Shown here piece after piece: positions 34,929-43,835 of a stretch of DNA of 62,639 nt (its first letter is position 1; every line of letters starts with the position of its first letter). The stretch lies in assembly GCA_029251165.1 (NCBI GenBank), contig JAQXDW010000084.1:1-62639 (forward strand), written 5' to 3'. The notes beneath the pieces were generated by a model. The model did no database searches. It was not told the origin of the DNA and saw only the letters and a program-made list of their open reading frames with translations. Position numbers and translations under genes: made by a program. Source of the DNA: Myxococcota bacterium (GTDB lineage Bacteria; Myxococcota_A; UBA796).

Positions 34929-36686
34929 TCAGCTACCCTTGCAGGTGTAGGCAAGATCAACCGTGTCGGAGTCTTCAGCACCCATGCAGTCGGTGACTGT
35001 GAGGGTGACCTCGACGGTGACGGAATTGCTGCTGCCGTAGGTCGTCGGAACACCAGTGACTGTGACCGTCGGAGCGTCCGTTTCTTCATCAACGATCGAG
35101 GCGTAGCTGGCGTTGTCTGTGATTGCCCAAGAGTAGGCGACCCAGTCGCCGTCGGAGTCGCTGGACCCGGTGCCGTCGAGGGTGAACTCGTGATCGCCGC
35201 AGTCGCTGCAGGTGTAGTACGCGCCGTAGCTGACCGGCCAGCAGGTTGCCGCCTCACTGTAGGACTGATCGGGACCGGCATCTGCGACCGGGTCGGTGTT
35301 GTACGGCCGCTCGGTGATCGTAATGGTCACGCAGTCCGCAGTTGAGACCTCGTAGCTGTCATCAACGGTCAAGCAGAAGGTGTAGTTTCCTGGGACATCG
35401 GGCTCGAAGAGCGGCTGCACATCCGTCGTCTGCGCGATGTCTGCGGTGGTCTTCTCAGAGCTGGAGGGCGCACCAGCCAGCTCCCACTCGTAGTCCAGGG
35501 CGAGGCCGAGTCCAGAGTTAGAGCCGGTTCCATCGAGAATGAGATCATCACAGGTGTAGAGCGAGGAGCTTGAATCGTACGAGGCAACAGCCTTGGGGAG
35601 ACAGGTGTAGTTCGCCTCATTCGGGGTTCCAAGATCCGAGCCTTCTGACCACTCGTACTTGCCCTGACACCAAGCGATGGACAGATCGTTGAGGGTCGCA
35701 TCGAAGTAGTCGGGATCAAGCTGGATGGTCGCTCCAGCGACGTCGGGCATGGTGACGCCGTCATCCCACTGCACCTGATCCAAGGTGACCCCATCGGCCT
35801 TGATGTAGACATCGTCGTTCTCGTTGGACATCGTGACGTCGGCATACTCGAGCGCCACGCTGACGTTTCCGTTGGAGACGTCGTCGTCGTTGTTGCCGAT
35901 GACGATGAACGCGCCACCCTCGACCGTGATCAGATCCGTCGAGGTGAGCTGGTGAGACTCCCCGTCGCTGTCAGAGCCGATGACCAGACCGTTGAGAATG
36001 AGTGTCTGGTTGGTGTTGTTGTAGAGCTCGATCCACTCACCAGCAGGGTCTGCGACGTTGTCTGGGTTGACCATCACCTCAGTGATGAGAAGATCCCCTT
36101 CGCCCCAATTGCCCTCATCGATGAGCTTGTCGCAGTCGTTGTCGACGATATCCCCAGCAACCTCTGAGGCACCCGGGTTGATGTTGTAGTCGGAGTCGTC
36201 GCAGTCGCCGTTGCAGGTGGTGTAGCCGTCTCCGTCAGCATCGAAGCCTTCGTCGATGCTCCCGTCGCCGTCATCGTCCTTACCGTTGCACTCTTCAGTG
36301 CCCAGGCAGTCGGCAATGCCGTCACCGTCGTTGTCGGCAAAGTCCTCATCAATGCTTCCGTCTCCATCGTTGTCAACGCCGTCGCAGTCCTCAGAGTCAA
36401 TGCAGTCGGCGATGCCATCGGAGTCAGAGTCTCCGAAGCCCTCGTCGATCACACCGTTGCAGTTCTCATCAACGCCATCGCAGTTCTCCGGCTGGCCAGG
36501 ATGGATCGCTGCGTCGTTGTCGTCGCAGTCATCCTCCTCGGCATAGCCATCCCCATCCGCATCAGTGGGGGGAACATAGGTGTCATCTCCGCCTGGATCA
36601 GCAGGACTGGTATCGACAGGCTCGATGTCTTTGTCGTTGCAGGCCCAAAAGAGGACACTCAACCCGATGAGCGGCAGAAAACGCAT
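34929..36686 (-). CDS. Surface lipoprotein with MopE-type Asp repeats, lamin-tail and PKD-like domains
   Basis: A 585-residue lipoprotein: signal with lipobox FWAC (Cys16). Residues about 40-190 hold several Asp-rich MopE-type metal-binding repeats (DADGDGYAEEDDCDDNDAAIHPG; CDGVDENCNGVIDEG; CDGVDNDGDGSIDED; CNGKDDDGDGSIDEG) that probably bind Ca2+ and contain paired Cys. A lamin-tail domain follows (about 195-345; LLITEVMVNPDNV, GEWIELYNNTNQT), then two PKD-like sandwiches (starting near AVASYDSSSS and DPVADAGPDQS) with Cys pairs, ending YTCKGS. GGGGAG lies 8 bases before the ATG. This architecture is common in Myxococcota and related groups; the role is probably cell-surface structure or adhesion, with no enzyme motif seen. 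Confidence 0.88.
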   Translation of the reverse strand: MRFLPLIGLSVLFWACNDKDIEPVDTSPADPGGDDTYVPPTDADGDGYAEEDDCDDNDAAIHPGQPENCDGVDENCNGVIDEGFGDSDSDGIADCIDSEDCDGVDNDGDGSIDEDFADNDGDGIADCLGTEECNGKDDDGDGSIDEGFDADGDGYTTCNGDCDDSDYNINPGASEVAGDIVDNDCDKLIDEGNWGEGDLLITEVMVNPDNVADPAGEWIELYNNTNQTLILNGLVIGSDSDGESHQLTSTDLITVEGGAFIVIGNNDDDVSNGNVSVALEYADVTMSNENDDVYIKADGVTLDQVQWDDGVTMPDVAGATIQLDPDYFDATLNDLSIAWCQGKYEWSEGSDLGTPNEANYTCLPKAVASYDSSSSLYTCDDLILDGTGSNSGLGLALDYEWELAGAPSSSEKTTADIAQTTDVQPLFEPDVPGNYTFCLTVDDSYEVSTADCVTITITERPYNTDPVADAGPDQSYSEAATCWPVSYGAYYTCSDCGDHEFTLDGTGSSDSDGDWVAYSWAITDNASYASIVDEETDAPTVTVTGVPTTYGSSNSVTVEVTLTVTDCMGAEDSDTVDLAYTCKGS

Positions 36687-36957
36687 ACTTGTACTCCCCG
36701 AGGCACAGGTTGCTCAGGTTAGCAGAACCCCGACCTACCGGCAATACTCAGTACAGACACGTTCACAGATGAACCATGAAACGCCTATTCTGGAAGACAT
36801 CGTTCCGATATCAGGCGCTACAGCGGATGTGCGTTCATCGATATCTTTGTTCTGAAAGAGTTTTCGCCGCGCGGCTCTAGAGCAAACCCTTGAATGTCGA
36901 TGTACAGGAAGTTTCTGGCGACCTGAGCGTAGAGTTCAAAAAGTGAGCGTGATGCCC
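36687..36957. other. Non-coding spacer before tRNA-Gly
   Basis: About 270 bases without a credible gene or repeat. It must hold the promoter of the minus-strand lipoprotein gene, but I see no clear -35/-10 pair for that strand. Confidence 0.5.
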
Positions 36958-36985
36958 TTGACACCTTTCAGGGGTTCGTTAAAAG
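36958..36985 (+). promoter_or_regulatory. Promoter of tRNA-Gly
   Basis: TTGACA (36958-36963), a 16-base spacer and TAAAAG (36980-36985), with the mature tRNA beginning 12 bases later. Confidence 0.75.
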
Positions 36986-36996
36986 CATGTCGCTCC

Positions 36997-37070
<74 letters not shown>

Positions 37071-37073
37071 TAA

Positions 37074-37100
37074 AACGTCAGCCTAACGGCTGGCGTTTTT
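37074..37100 (+). terminator. Terminator after tRNA-Gly
   Basis: A 10-bp stem AACGTCAGCC/GGCTGGCGTT with one G-T wobble and loop TAAC, running into TTTTT. Confidence 0.9.
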
Positions 37101-37155
37101 CACTTCTGGCGTGCTTAATGACGCAGTCGCCGCGGCCTCTTGCCTCAGCGGTGCT

Positions 37156-38343
37156 CTATGAGGCGCGGCCATCGACGAACGTTCGTCCTTTCCACTTTGT
37201 CTGCACAAAGAACACCGACCGAAACAAGATCCAGATCAGGACAGTGTTGGCGAGGGGGTGGGTCCAGGCATCCCATCCGCTGCGACCGTCCCTGCGATCG
37301 ATCCGATAGCGGAAGCCCAGCTGCAGCAAGCAGATGAGCGCAAGGGACACCAGCCAGACGGTCTTCGGCATGCCCCAGCCCAGCCCAGCACGCGCGAGTA
37401 CTCCTGCAGCGAGCCCAAGAAACGGCACGAGGGTTCCGACCAGAATGAAGAGGATCGCTCCCAGGCCGATGACCGGCTGGCGGCCCATGCCTTCGTAGAG
37501 GTTCTTAGAGTACCCCGCGATGATCTCGGACAGCGACCGGTACAGGCGAACCCTGAAGACCCATTCTCCCAGCCGCATACCAATGCGTCCGCCATGGCGC
37601 TTGAATGCCTCTGCGAGCCGAACGTCGTCGAGGATCTGGTCGCGGACGGCTTCATGACCGCCGATCTGCTCATACTCCTCCCGGCGGACCAGGATGAGCT
37701 GGCCGTTGGCGAATGCCTCGGAGCGGCCGGGATCATTGATTCGGTCGAGGTCCACAGCACCACGAATGAGCCAGCCGACTGCCGGGATGACTGCGCGCTC
37801 CCAGAAGCCCTGGACATCCCAGGTACCAAAGATGCTGAGCAGGCCCAGCCGCTCTTCCTGGAGGGTCGTGACGAGCGCGATGGGGGCATCCGGATCAATG
37901 CAGACATCAGCATCGATGAACAGCAGGAGCTCTCCGCGGGCCTCCCCTGCTGCGCGTGCGCAGGCCCAGTTCTTCCCCGCCCAGCCTGGACGGGGCTCGG
38001 TTCCGGGAATGATGCGGAGGCGCTCGTCTCCACCAGCGGCCTTTAGCGCAACGTCTGCCGTTCCATCTGTAGAGCGGTCGTCGACGAGGATGACCTCAAG
38101 CAGCGGCCAGCGCGCAGCCAGGGCTGCGGCGATGCATTGGCCAATGTTCTCGGCTTCGTTCCGCGCTGGAATACAGATGGACAGCCACGGCGTCTGCGCT
38201 GGCAGGTCTGTCTGACGCGAGAGGCGCCAGGAGCGCCCCCAGACCGGAACACCGAGGAAGAGTCCCCCCCACAGCAGCACAAGCAGCCCAAGGTATCCGC
38301 CCGCGAGGACGTCAGAGAAGGCCGGATCTGCCCACCAGCTCAC
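37156..38343 (-). CDS. Family 2 membrane glycosyltransferase (HpnB/CrtQ-like layout)
   Basis: A 395-residue GT2 enzyme: N-terminal membrane helix (VLAGGYLGLLVLLWGGLFLG), catalytic domain with SICIPARNEAENI, VDDRSTDGT, the metal-binding LLFIDADVCI (DxD) and a DDVRLAEAFKRHGGRI acceptor-side acid pair, then about three C-terminal helices (LGAILFILVGTLVPFLG, TVWLVSLALICLLQLGF, ANTVLIWILFRSVFFV). The helix-GT2-helices layout and lengths resemble hopene-associated HpnB and carotenoid CrtQ transferases, but the acceptor cannot be told. Its ATG overlaps the stop of the upstream beta-helix gene (ATGA), so the three minus-strand genes are co-translated. Confidence 0.82.
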   Translation of the reverse strand: MSWWADPAFSDVLAGGYLGLLVLLWGGLFLGVPVWGRSWRLSRQTDLPAQTPWLSICIPARNEAENIGQCIAAALAARWPLLEVILVDDRSTDGTADVALKAAGGDERLRIIPGTEPRPGWAGKNWACARAAGEARGELLLFIDADVCIDPDAPIALVTTLQEERLGLLSIFGTWDVQGFWERAVIPAVGWLIRGAVDLDRINDPGRSEAFANGQLILVRREEYEQIGGHEAVRDQILDDVRLAEAFKRHGGRIGMRLGEWVFRVRLYRSLSEIIAGYSKNLYEGMGRQPVIGLGAILFILVGTLVPFLGLAAGVLARAGLGWGMPKTVWLVSLALICLLQLGFRYRIDRRDGRSGWDAWTHPLANTVLIWILFRSVFFVQTKWKGRTFVDGRAS

Positions 38344-39539
38344 AGCGCCTCCAGAGTGCCCCTGCGGACCACCACCCGGCCGGTCAGCCCTTCTGGGATG
38401 CGAACAAGGATGTCTGCATCAGCGGTGATCTGAAGTCCTGGCGTCAGGAAGCGCCCTCCCGCGACCTTGACCCCGACGCCAACCAGGGCGTCCTCCCCCA
38501 CGCAGACTCCGGCCATTCCGAGGGGTGCCGGCACGAGCCGATCACCCACCTTGAGCTTGACGTGCTGTCCAAATGCCATGTCCATCAGCCAGGCACCGGA
38601 CTTTACCGCAGCCCCTCGATCGAGAACGCCAAGCTGCATGATCCCAGCATGTGCTGCGCGCTGACGGAGCACCGAGAACTTCAGCATTGCCTGACGCTGG
38701 ACCCGAGCAGCCGGTGCGAGCACGGAAAATTCCACCATCGCGAGATCCTCGACCGCAGCACCGTCCGCCAGCACGCTGCCCCGGACCACGGCGTTGGCGC
38801 CGATCTCGACACCGTCTCCCAGCCAGCATCCCTCGACCACTGCGGAGGGATGAATGCGACACCCCTTTCCCTTGCGGCCGAGCTGAGCACCGATGCGCAT
38901 CGGGCTGATCGACATCGCACGGACCGCAGCCCACGCTGCCCGCCAGCCGATCTCCACAAAGTTCCGCCCTGCGAGGCCGCGCCAGAGGAAGGAAGGCATG
39001 CCCAGCAGGTTGGCCCACAGCAGCTGGTTCCAGTGTCCGGTCGGCAGCACGAGGCGCTCGGTCAGCGGCAGCTCCAGTAGATCGATGCCGAACTGCGCAC
39101 GGGACAGCGGCAGCTCCAGCATGCGCTCCTGGGGATCAAACTCGCGAGCCGGCGCAGCGGCGATTCGCTCTGGAGTGATCGCACCACCCGGTGCGAGGTA
39201 GACCAGCAAGGGACCAGCATCCCCCAGCGCGATCTCCTCTGCCAGAGCACCGCAGCGTCCGCCGGTCTTCCAGGCGAAGTCCTCCTCGCCAGCCACAGCG
39301 AGCAGGTCCTGGACCGCGACGGGTCCGACCGCTGCGTCTTCGCGCAGGAGGATGTAGCCCTTGTCGCAGGGGCCCTCTCCGGGATCTGCGAGGGCGACGC
39401 CGAACTCCAGCAGAGCACGCTCCTGCTGCTCGGCAAGGGGCAGCGACAGCCACGGCACCGACCCAGGATCGCCAGCAAGCCGGCTGGGCTCCGGTGCGGG
39501 AAAGCGCCAGGCACGGACGTCATCGCGACGACCTACCAC
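38340..39539 (-). CDS. Left-handed beta-helix protein with unknown N-terminal domain (sugar nucleotidyltransferase-like)
   Basis: About 399 residues. The C-terminal half (about 215-395) consists of hexapeptide-like repeats ([V/I/L]-G-x-x-x-x): IHPSAVVEGCWLGDGVEIGANAVVRGSVLADGAAVEDLA and again VCVGEDALVGVGVKVAGG. The N-terminal half contains YILLREDAAVGPVAVQDLLA and other segments that suggest a degenerate nucleotidyltransferase-like or helper domain, but there is no clear GxGTR signature. Start is GTG, overlapping the membrane-protein stop by 7 bases. Context with a GT2 enzyme suggests it makes or modifies an activated sugar for a surface glycan or glycolipid (inference). Confidence 0.65.
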   Translation of the reverse strand: MVGRRDDVRAWRFPAPEPSRLAGDPGSVPWLSLPLAEQQERALLEFGVALADPGEGPCDKGYILLREDAAVGPVAVQDLLAVAGEEDFAWKTGGRCGALAEEIALGDAGPLLVYLAPGGAITPERIAAAPAREFDPQERMLELPLSRAQFGIDLLELPLTERLVLPTGHWNQLLWANLLGMPSFLWRGLAGRNFVEIGWRAAWAAVRAMSISPMRIGAQLGRKGKGCRIHPSAVVEGCWLGDGVEIGANAVVRGSVLADGAAVEDLAMVEFSVLAPAARVQRQAMLKFSVLRQRAAHAGIMQLGVLDRGAAVKSGAWLMDMAFGQHVKLKVGDRLVPAPLGMAGVCVGEDALVGVGVKVAGGRFLTPGLQITADADILVRIPEGLTGRVVVRRGTLEAL

Positions 39540-41182
39540 AGCTGAAACACCTGGACACCGTCGGCGTCCTCCAGCGGCGCATAGGCCGCTCTTACGCTGC
39601 GAACTGCCATGTCATGCATGTCCGGACGGGCCTCCTCATCTTCGTGTACGACCAGATATCGAACCCCCTCCCTGCGAGCTACTGAGCCGACATAGGCGAT
39701 GAACTCCTCTGGAGTGTCCTCGCCGTGATCCAGCATCGTCTGCCAGACCTTTCGAGAGGCGAGGTTGTTGGGAAAGTTCAGGGTGTCGGTGACGGGCTTT
39801 CGGTGAATGGTCTGCTCGTAGAGATAGCCGCGCCCTCCAGCGACGGGGAAATTCATCACCGCACCATGCGGGGCATCCTCCAGCGCGACGAGGGCCGAAG
39901 AGATCGTCGCATCCGAGACATCCGGCAGGCCACCCATCGGACTCACCAGGCGCCCCTCGACCAGGATGAGCCCAACAACCAGCCACCAGCGCTTTCCCGA
40001 CAGTCCGATGCCCGCCAGGATCGCGAGAGCCAGAGAGAGGCCGAGGGTCAGTCGGTAGAGCAGCGACAGCGAGCCGAAGCCCGGCAGGCCCTCGAACAAG
40101 AAATACGGCAGCGGGATGGCACGGTCGGTGAAGATGATCAGCGGCATGCCGTTGCGCACCAGGACCGGCCCCATGGCCAGCACTCCGGCCAGCAGCCCAC
40201 CCACCCACAGCCAGCCCGGGCCGCGCCGTCGCGCACACAGGGCGCCGACGATCAAGACCATGCCGAGGTAGTGGCAGTGGAAGAACTCCTCGCCGTACCG
40301 GGACAGCGTTCGGAAGTCCGGTGAGCGGAAGTCGAACGGAGCGAAGAAGCCGAGAATGTCTGCAGGCCCGGTGGAGCGCCGGATGCCCATCAGCTCGCGG
40401 ACGTTCTTGATGCTGACGAGGTTGTCGGGATGGATGGCGGTGTGGTGCACCGCATACGCCAGCGGAGCGACCAGGACGAGGCTCAAGACAATGACCCCGA
40501 GCCGCGCGCCGAGGTGGTCTCGCCAGCCTCCCGTCGGGGACAGCAAGAGCATGGCGCCGAGGAACAGGAAGATGTTCATCGCGCTGTACCAGGACGCGAC
40601 CGAGCCGAGCACCACACACAGCGCCGCGATGATCACCCGCCCGATGCCGCCAGAGCACGCCGCACGCCACGCCATCCACACTGCCAGCGCAGTCCAGCCG
40701 CCGCTGAACGACTCGGAGGTTCCGTTGTGAATTCCAGCCAGCAGGACCGGCGCAGTGGCAAATCCCACCCCAGCGATCCATCCCGCCCCCGGTCGCACCG
40801 CTCCACGAGACGCGAGGATGTCCTCGACAAGTCGATGGGCGACCACGCCAGCGAGGACGAGCTGCCCGAGGACGAGCAGGGTGTAGGAGACCGGAACGCC
40901 GAGGAAGGGAATCAGCGGCCCGACCAGCACACTCGCCAGCGGATCGGCGACCAGAAGTCGACCTCCGCGAGGAAAAGAGATGAGGGTCGTGCCCAGCGAC
41001 AGCCCCTTCAGATCGAAGTTGTACTGGGCAAACCAGATCGACCAGAGGCTGTTCCAGATGTCGGTTCGACCGGCTCCAGGAACGGCGCTGCCGATCCGCA
41101 CCGCTGCCGGCCACGTGGTGAGGCAGGCGAGGAGAAGGTAGGCGGGGATCAGCTTGATGGTACGAGGGATGATCGCTTGCAT
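39533..41182 (-). CDS. Polytopic membrane protein, possible GT-C-type transferase
   Basis: A 549-residue protein with roughly 10-12 hydrophobic segments (such as VVIAALCVVLG-like and LGVIVLSLVLVAPLAYAV). An acidic loop after the first helix (GAGRTDIWNSLWSIWFAQY) resembles the first periplasmic loop of GT-C glycosyltransferases, which use polyprenyl-linked donors. The soluble C-terminal part is about 120 residues (GAVMNFPVAGGRGYLYEQ, GVRYLVVHEDEEARPD). I do not recognise the family precisely. It is the first gene of the three-gene unit and diverges from the small secreted protein gene. Confidence 0.7.
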   Translation of the reverse strand: MQAIIPRTIKLIPAYLLLACLTTWPAAVRIGSAVPGAGRTDIWNSLWSIWFAQYNFDLKGLSLGTTLISFPRGGRLLVADPLASVLVGPLIPFLGVPVSYTLLVLGQLVLAGVVAHRLVEDILASRGAVRPGAGWIAGVGFATAPVLLAGIHNGTSESFSGGWTALAVWMAWRAACSGGIGRVIIAALCVVLGSVASWYSAMNIFLFLGAMLLLSPTGGWRDHLGARLGVIVLSLVLVAPLAYAVHHTAIHPDNLVSIKNVRELMGIRRSTGPADILGFFAPFDFRSPDFRTLSRYGEEFFHCHYLGMVLIVGALCARRRGPGWLWVGGLLAGVLAMGPVLVRNGMPLIIFTDRAIPLPYFLFEGLPGFGSLSLLYRLTLGLSLALAILAGIGLSGKRWWLVVGLILVEGRLVSPMGGLPDVSDATISSALVALEDAPHGAVMNFPVAGGRGYLYEQTIHRKPVTDTLNFPNNLASRKVWQTMLDHGEDTPEEFIAYVGSVARREGVRYLVVHEDEEARPDMHDMAVRSVRAAYAPLEDADGVQVFQLW

Positions 41183-41231
41183 CTGCCTGGCGGGCGTGAG
41201 AAGAAGTCAGCCCAGCCTACCGGAGGAGACC

Positions 41232-41699
41232 ATGAACCGCTGCCTCACCCTCATCTGCCTCGCCCTGCTCATCCCGAGCGCCGCAGATGCGAAGAAGAAA
41301 AAGAAGACCGCCGAGGCAGACGCTCCGGCGGAAGTCGTCGCGGTCACTCCAGACATTCCCGACGACAAGAACAGCGCGAAATTCGCAGAGGCGCTGCTCG
41401 GACTGAGCATCGAGCGGTTCTCGCCCACCGACGCCTCCAGCGGCGCAAAATTTCTCTACACCGCCCTCAGCTTCAGCCCAGACAACACCTGGCAGGCTTC
41501 CGGCTATGTCGAGATGATGGACGAAAAGATGGAGTGCACAGAGGGCGGCGCCTGGAGCATGGACGCCGCAGAGTCTGGCACCGTCGCGACCATGACCTGG
41601 AACATCGCTCAGACCGACTGCATCTCGCGAGAGGTCGGGCACAGCACCCGGTACCGGGTGACCATCGAGGGCGATCGCATGTCCGTCGAGTTCCGCTGA
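41232..41699 (+). CDS. Small secreted protein of unknown function
   Basis: A 155-residue protein with a signal peptide (LTLICLALLIPSAADA) followed by a Lys-rich stretch (KKKKKT). The mature domain has a lipocalin-like flavour of alternating strands (KFLYTALSFSPDNTWQASGYVEMMD, GGAWSMD, STRYRVTIEGDRMSVEF) and two Cys. The ribosome site GGAGGAG is very strong. The gene converges on the FAD oxidoreductase gene with 3 bases between. I do not recognise a family. Confidence 0.75.
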   Translation: MNRCLTLICLALLIPSAADAKKKKKTAEADAPAEVVAVTPDIPDDKNSAKFAEALLGLSIERFSPTDASSGAKFLYTALSFSPDNTWQASGYVEMMDEKMECTEGGAWSMDAAESGTVATMTWNIAQTDCISREVGHSTRYRVTIEGDRMSVEFR

Positions 41700-41702
41700 G
41701 CG

Positions 41703-43319
41703 CTACTTCGCGTACCGGTCGATGATCGCCTCAGCGGCTCGAAATCCGTCGAGGGCAGCGCTGGTGATTCCGCCGGCATAGCCCGCCCCCTCGCCCACCG
41801 GCATCAGGCCGTCGAGGTCTGGTGAGCAGAGGTCGTCTCCCCGCAGAAAGCGGAGCGGAGCCGTGGTCCGGGTCTCTGGTGCGATGAGCACTCCATCCGA
41901 TCCGGAGAAGCCACGGATTCGACGCTCAAAGAACTCAATCGCGCCAGCAAGTCCGGCACGGATGGGCTCCGGGAACAGCGCGCTGAGGTCTGCCGGCGTG
42001 CAGCCCTGGGGATAGCTGGTGCGCGGGAGATCGTCGCTTGGACGCTGCGCGAGGAAGTCAGTTACCCGCTGAGCCGGTGCGCGAAAGTTCTCTCCGCCCA
42101 TGACAAACGCCGCCTGCTCGATGGCATCCTGGAAGCGAACGCCGGCGAGAGGATCCGAGCCGGGGAAGTCCTCGGGAGTGACCTCGACGATGATCGCAGA
42201 GTTTGCCCACCACGCGCGGCGGTTGGAGTAGCTCATGCCGTTGACCACCACGCGCCCGGGCTCATTTGAGGCGCCGACGATAGTACCGCCGGGACACATG
42301 CAGAAGGTGTGGGCCCCGCGAATGTTCAGCCGTTCTGGCGGACGAGAGACGAGCCGGTAGCTCGCCGGGGGGAGCTCACCGCGCTCCGTGCCATAGCGAG
42401 CCATGTCGACCATCCGCTGCGGATGCTCGATGCGCGCACCGATCCGAATGGGCCGCAGCACCGCTTGTGCGCCGGCATCCAGCGCCATCTTCCAGGTATC
42501 TCGCGCGGAGTGACCAGTGGCAAGGATCACCGGTCCGCCGACAAGCTCTTCTCCAGAGGCCAGGACCACCCCCTCGCAGCGTCCGCTGTGGACCCGCAGG
42601 CTGGTGACGCAGGCGTTGAACCGCACCTCGACCCCAAGCTCGATGAGCCGCGCTCGAATGCGCGGGAGGATCTCTCGGATTCGATCAGTCCCCAGGTGTG
42701 CCCAGCCCTCTTCGAGGATGGCAGCGTCCGCGCCCATGTCGACGAGACGCTGAAAGATCCAGCCCAGCTCCCCGTCGCGACGCCGGGTGTAGATCTTGCC
42801 ATCGGAGAAGGCCCCAGCCCCCCCCTCACCGAACACGACGTTGGTCTCAGGATCCAGCTCGCGGTGACGCCAGAACTTCCGGACCGCACCGTGGCGCTGC
42901 TCGACCGGTCCGCCGCGCTCCAGAAGAATCGCCGGAGCACCGGCTTCTCCCAGCCGCAGCGCCGCAAACAGCCCTGCCGGTCCAGCCCCGATGACGATCG
43001 GCCGGGTGCCCTCAGGCCAGCTTCGCGGCTTGATGTTGAGCACCTCACCCCGCCGGTCAGTGGCGTAGCGCGCAGCATCTCGCTCAGAGAACGCCCGAAC
43101 TCCGTGCCGCGGCTCCGCGAGAATCGATGCCTCCTCGACGGAGACCTCGACCCGATAGTTCGCCAGCCAGACCGGGGGCCTTCGACGACCGTCCACCGAG
43201 CGCTTCAGCAGAACCGCGTCTGCGATGTCCGCCTCAGGGATGCCCAGCCTTCGAGCAATCACCGGGGCCGGATCAACCGACTCGCCCGGCCAGTGGATGT
43301 TGGTGACCAGCAGTGCCAT
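41703..43319 (-). CDS. Uncharacterised FAD-dependent oxidoreductase (COG2509-like)
   Basis: A 538-residue flavoprotein. The N-terminal ~85 residues form a small RNA-binding-like or DUF domain (LLKRSVDGRRRPPVWLANYRVEV). The FAD Rossmann fold starts at about 107 (PIVIGAGPAGLFAALRLGEAG), with VVFGEGGAGAFSDGKIYTR, VILATGHSARDTW and the closing FAD motif DGLMPVGEGAGYAGGITSAALDG. This long-known bacterial family has no assigned substrate. GAGGG lies before the ATG. It has no operon partner here. Confidence 0.88.
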   Translation of the reverse strand: MALLVTNIHWPGESVDPAPVIARRLGIPEADIADAVLLKRSVDGRRRPPVWLANYRVEVSVEEASILAEPRHGVRAFSERDAARYATDRRGEVLNIKPRSWPEGTRPIVIGAGPAGLFAALRLGEAGAPAILLERGGPVEQRHGAVRKFWRHRELDPETNVVFGEGGAGAFSDGKIYTRRRDGELGWIFQRLVDMGADAAILEEGWAHLGTDRIREILPRIRARLIELGVEVRFNACVTSLRVHSGRCEGVVLASGEELVGGPVILATGHSARDTWKMALDAGAQAVLRPIRIGARIEHPQRMVDMARYGTERGELPPASYRLVSRPPERLNIRGAHTFCMCPGGTIVGASNEPGRVVVNGMSYSNRRAWWANSAIIVEVTPEDFPGSDPLAGVRFQDAIEQAAFVMGGENFRAPAQRVTDFLAQRPSDDLPRTSYPQGCTPADLSALFPEPIRAGLAGAIEFFERRIRGFSGSDGVLIAPETRTTAPLRFLRGDDLCSPDLDGLMPVGEGAGYAGGITSAALDGFRAAEAIIDRYAK

Positions 43320-43835
43320 GAGGCCCTCTTATTCGGTTGCACAGAGCACAGCGATTCATGGAAGGGATACGGGAGCCGGATCGCGCGGCGCTCGCAGCGT
43401 CGAGCACGACTGTACCGCTGCTGCAAGGAGGAAAGAAGCCTGAGCGGGAGCCACCGTGCGGTGGGTTCTGTGGGACACGAGCAGTGGCGATGTCTTCTCC
43501 GCGCTGCGAGTCTGACCACGTGGGAGTGGAAGCCCAGCAGCCGCCGAGTGCAACCACACGACGCAGGACCACACGGTACGCACTGACAGCTTCCAGCACC
43601 TCAGCACCCTCCAGGCTCCCCGACGACCGCGCGGTCGACGCTTGAGGCAGAGCTGCTGAGGGCGGCTTGGGAGCCGGTCTGTAGGGTGCAAATCGCAGCG
43701 GAATGGGCTGCCCTTGAGCCCCTGTGTGGACCCGGTGAAGAGAACCACACACAGCCGCAAGAGGTGTCGCGATCCCCCACCATTATTGTGTTACAGGGTG
43801 TGCCCTGGTACCCCATCAAGACCATCGAGGCAGTT
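43320..43835. other. 516-base non-coding gap before gap (GAPDH)
   Basis: No reading frame here looks like a real gene in length, start site and codon pattern. A CCACC-GTGC-GGTGG hairpin and a GGAGGAAAG stretch are seen, but no known RNA family could be assigned. It must contain the promoters of the FAD oxidoreductase and the gap operon. Confidence 0.5.

Noticed and set aside
43420..43450. GGAGGAAAG resembling the conserved start of RNase P RNA or the SRP RNA tetraloop region
   Set aside because: None of the other conserved RNase P or SRP RNA elements is found nearby, so the match is probably chance.
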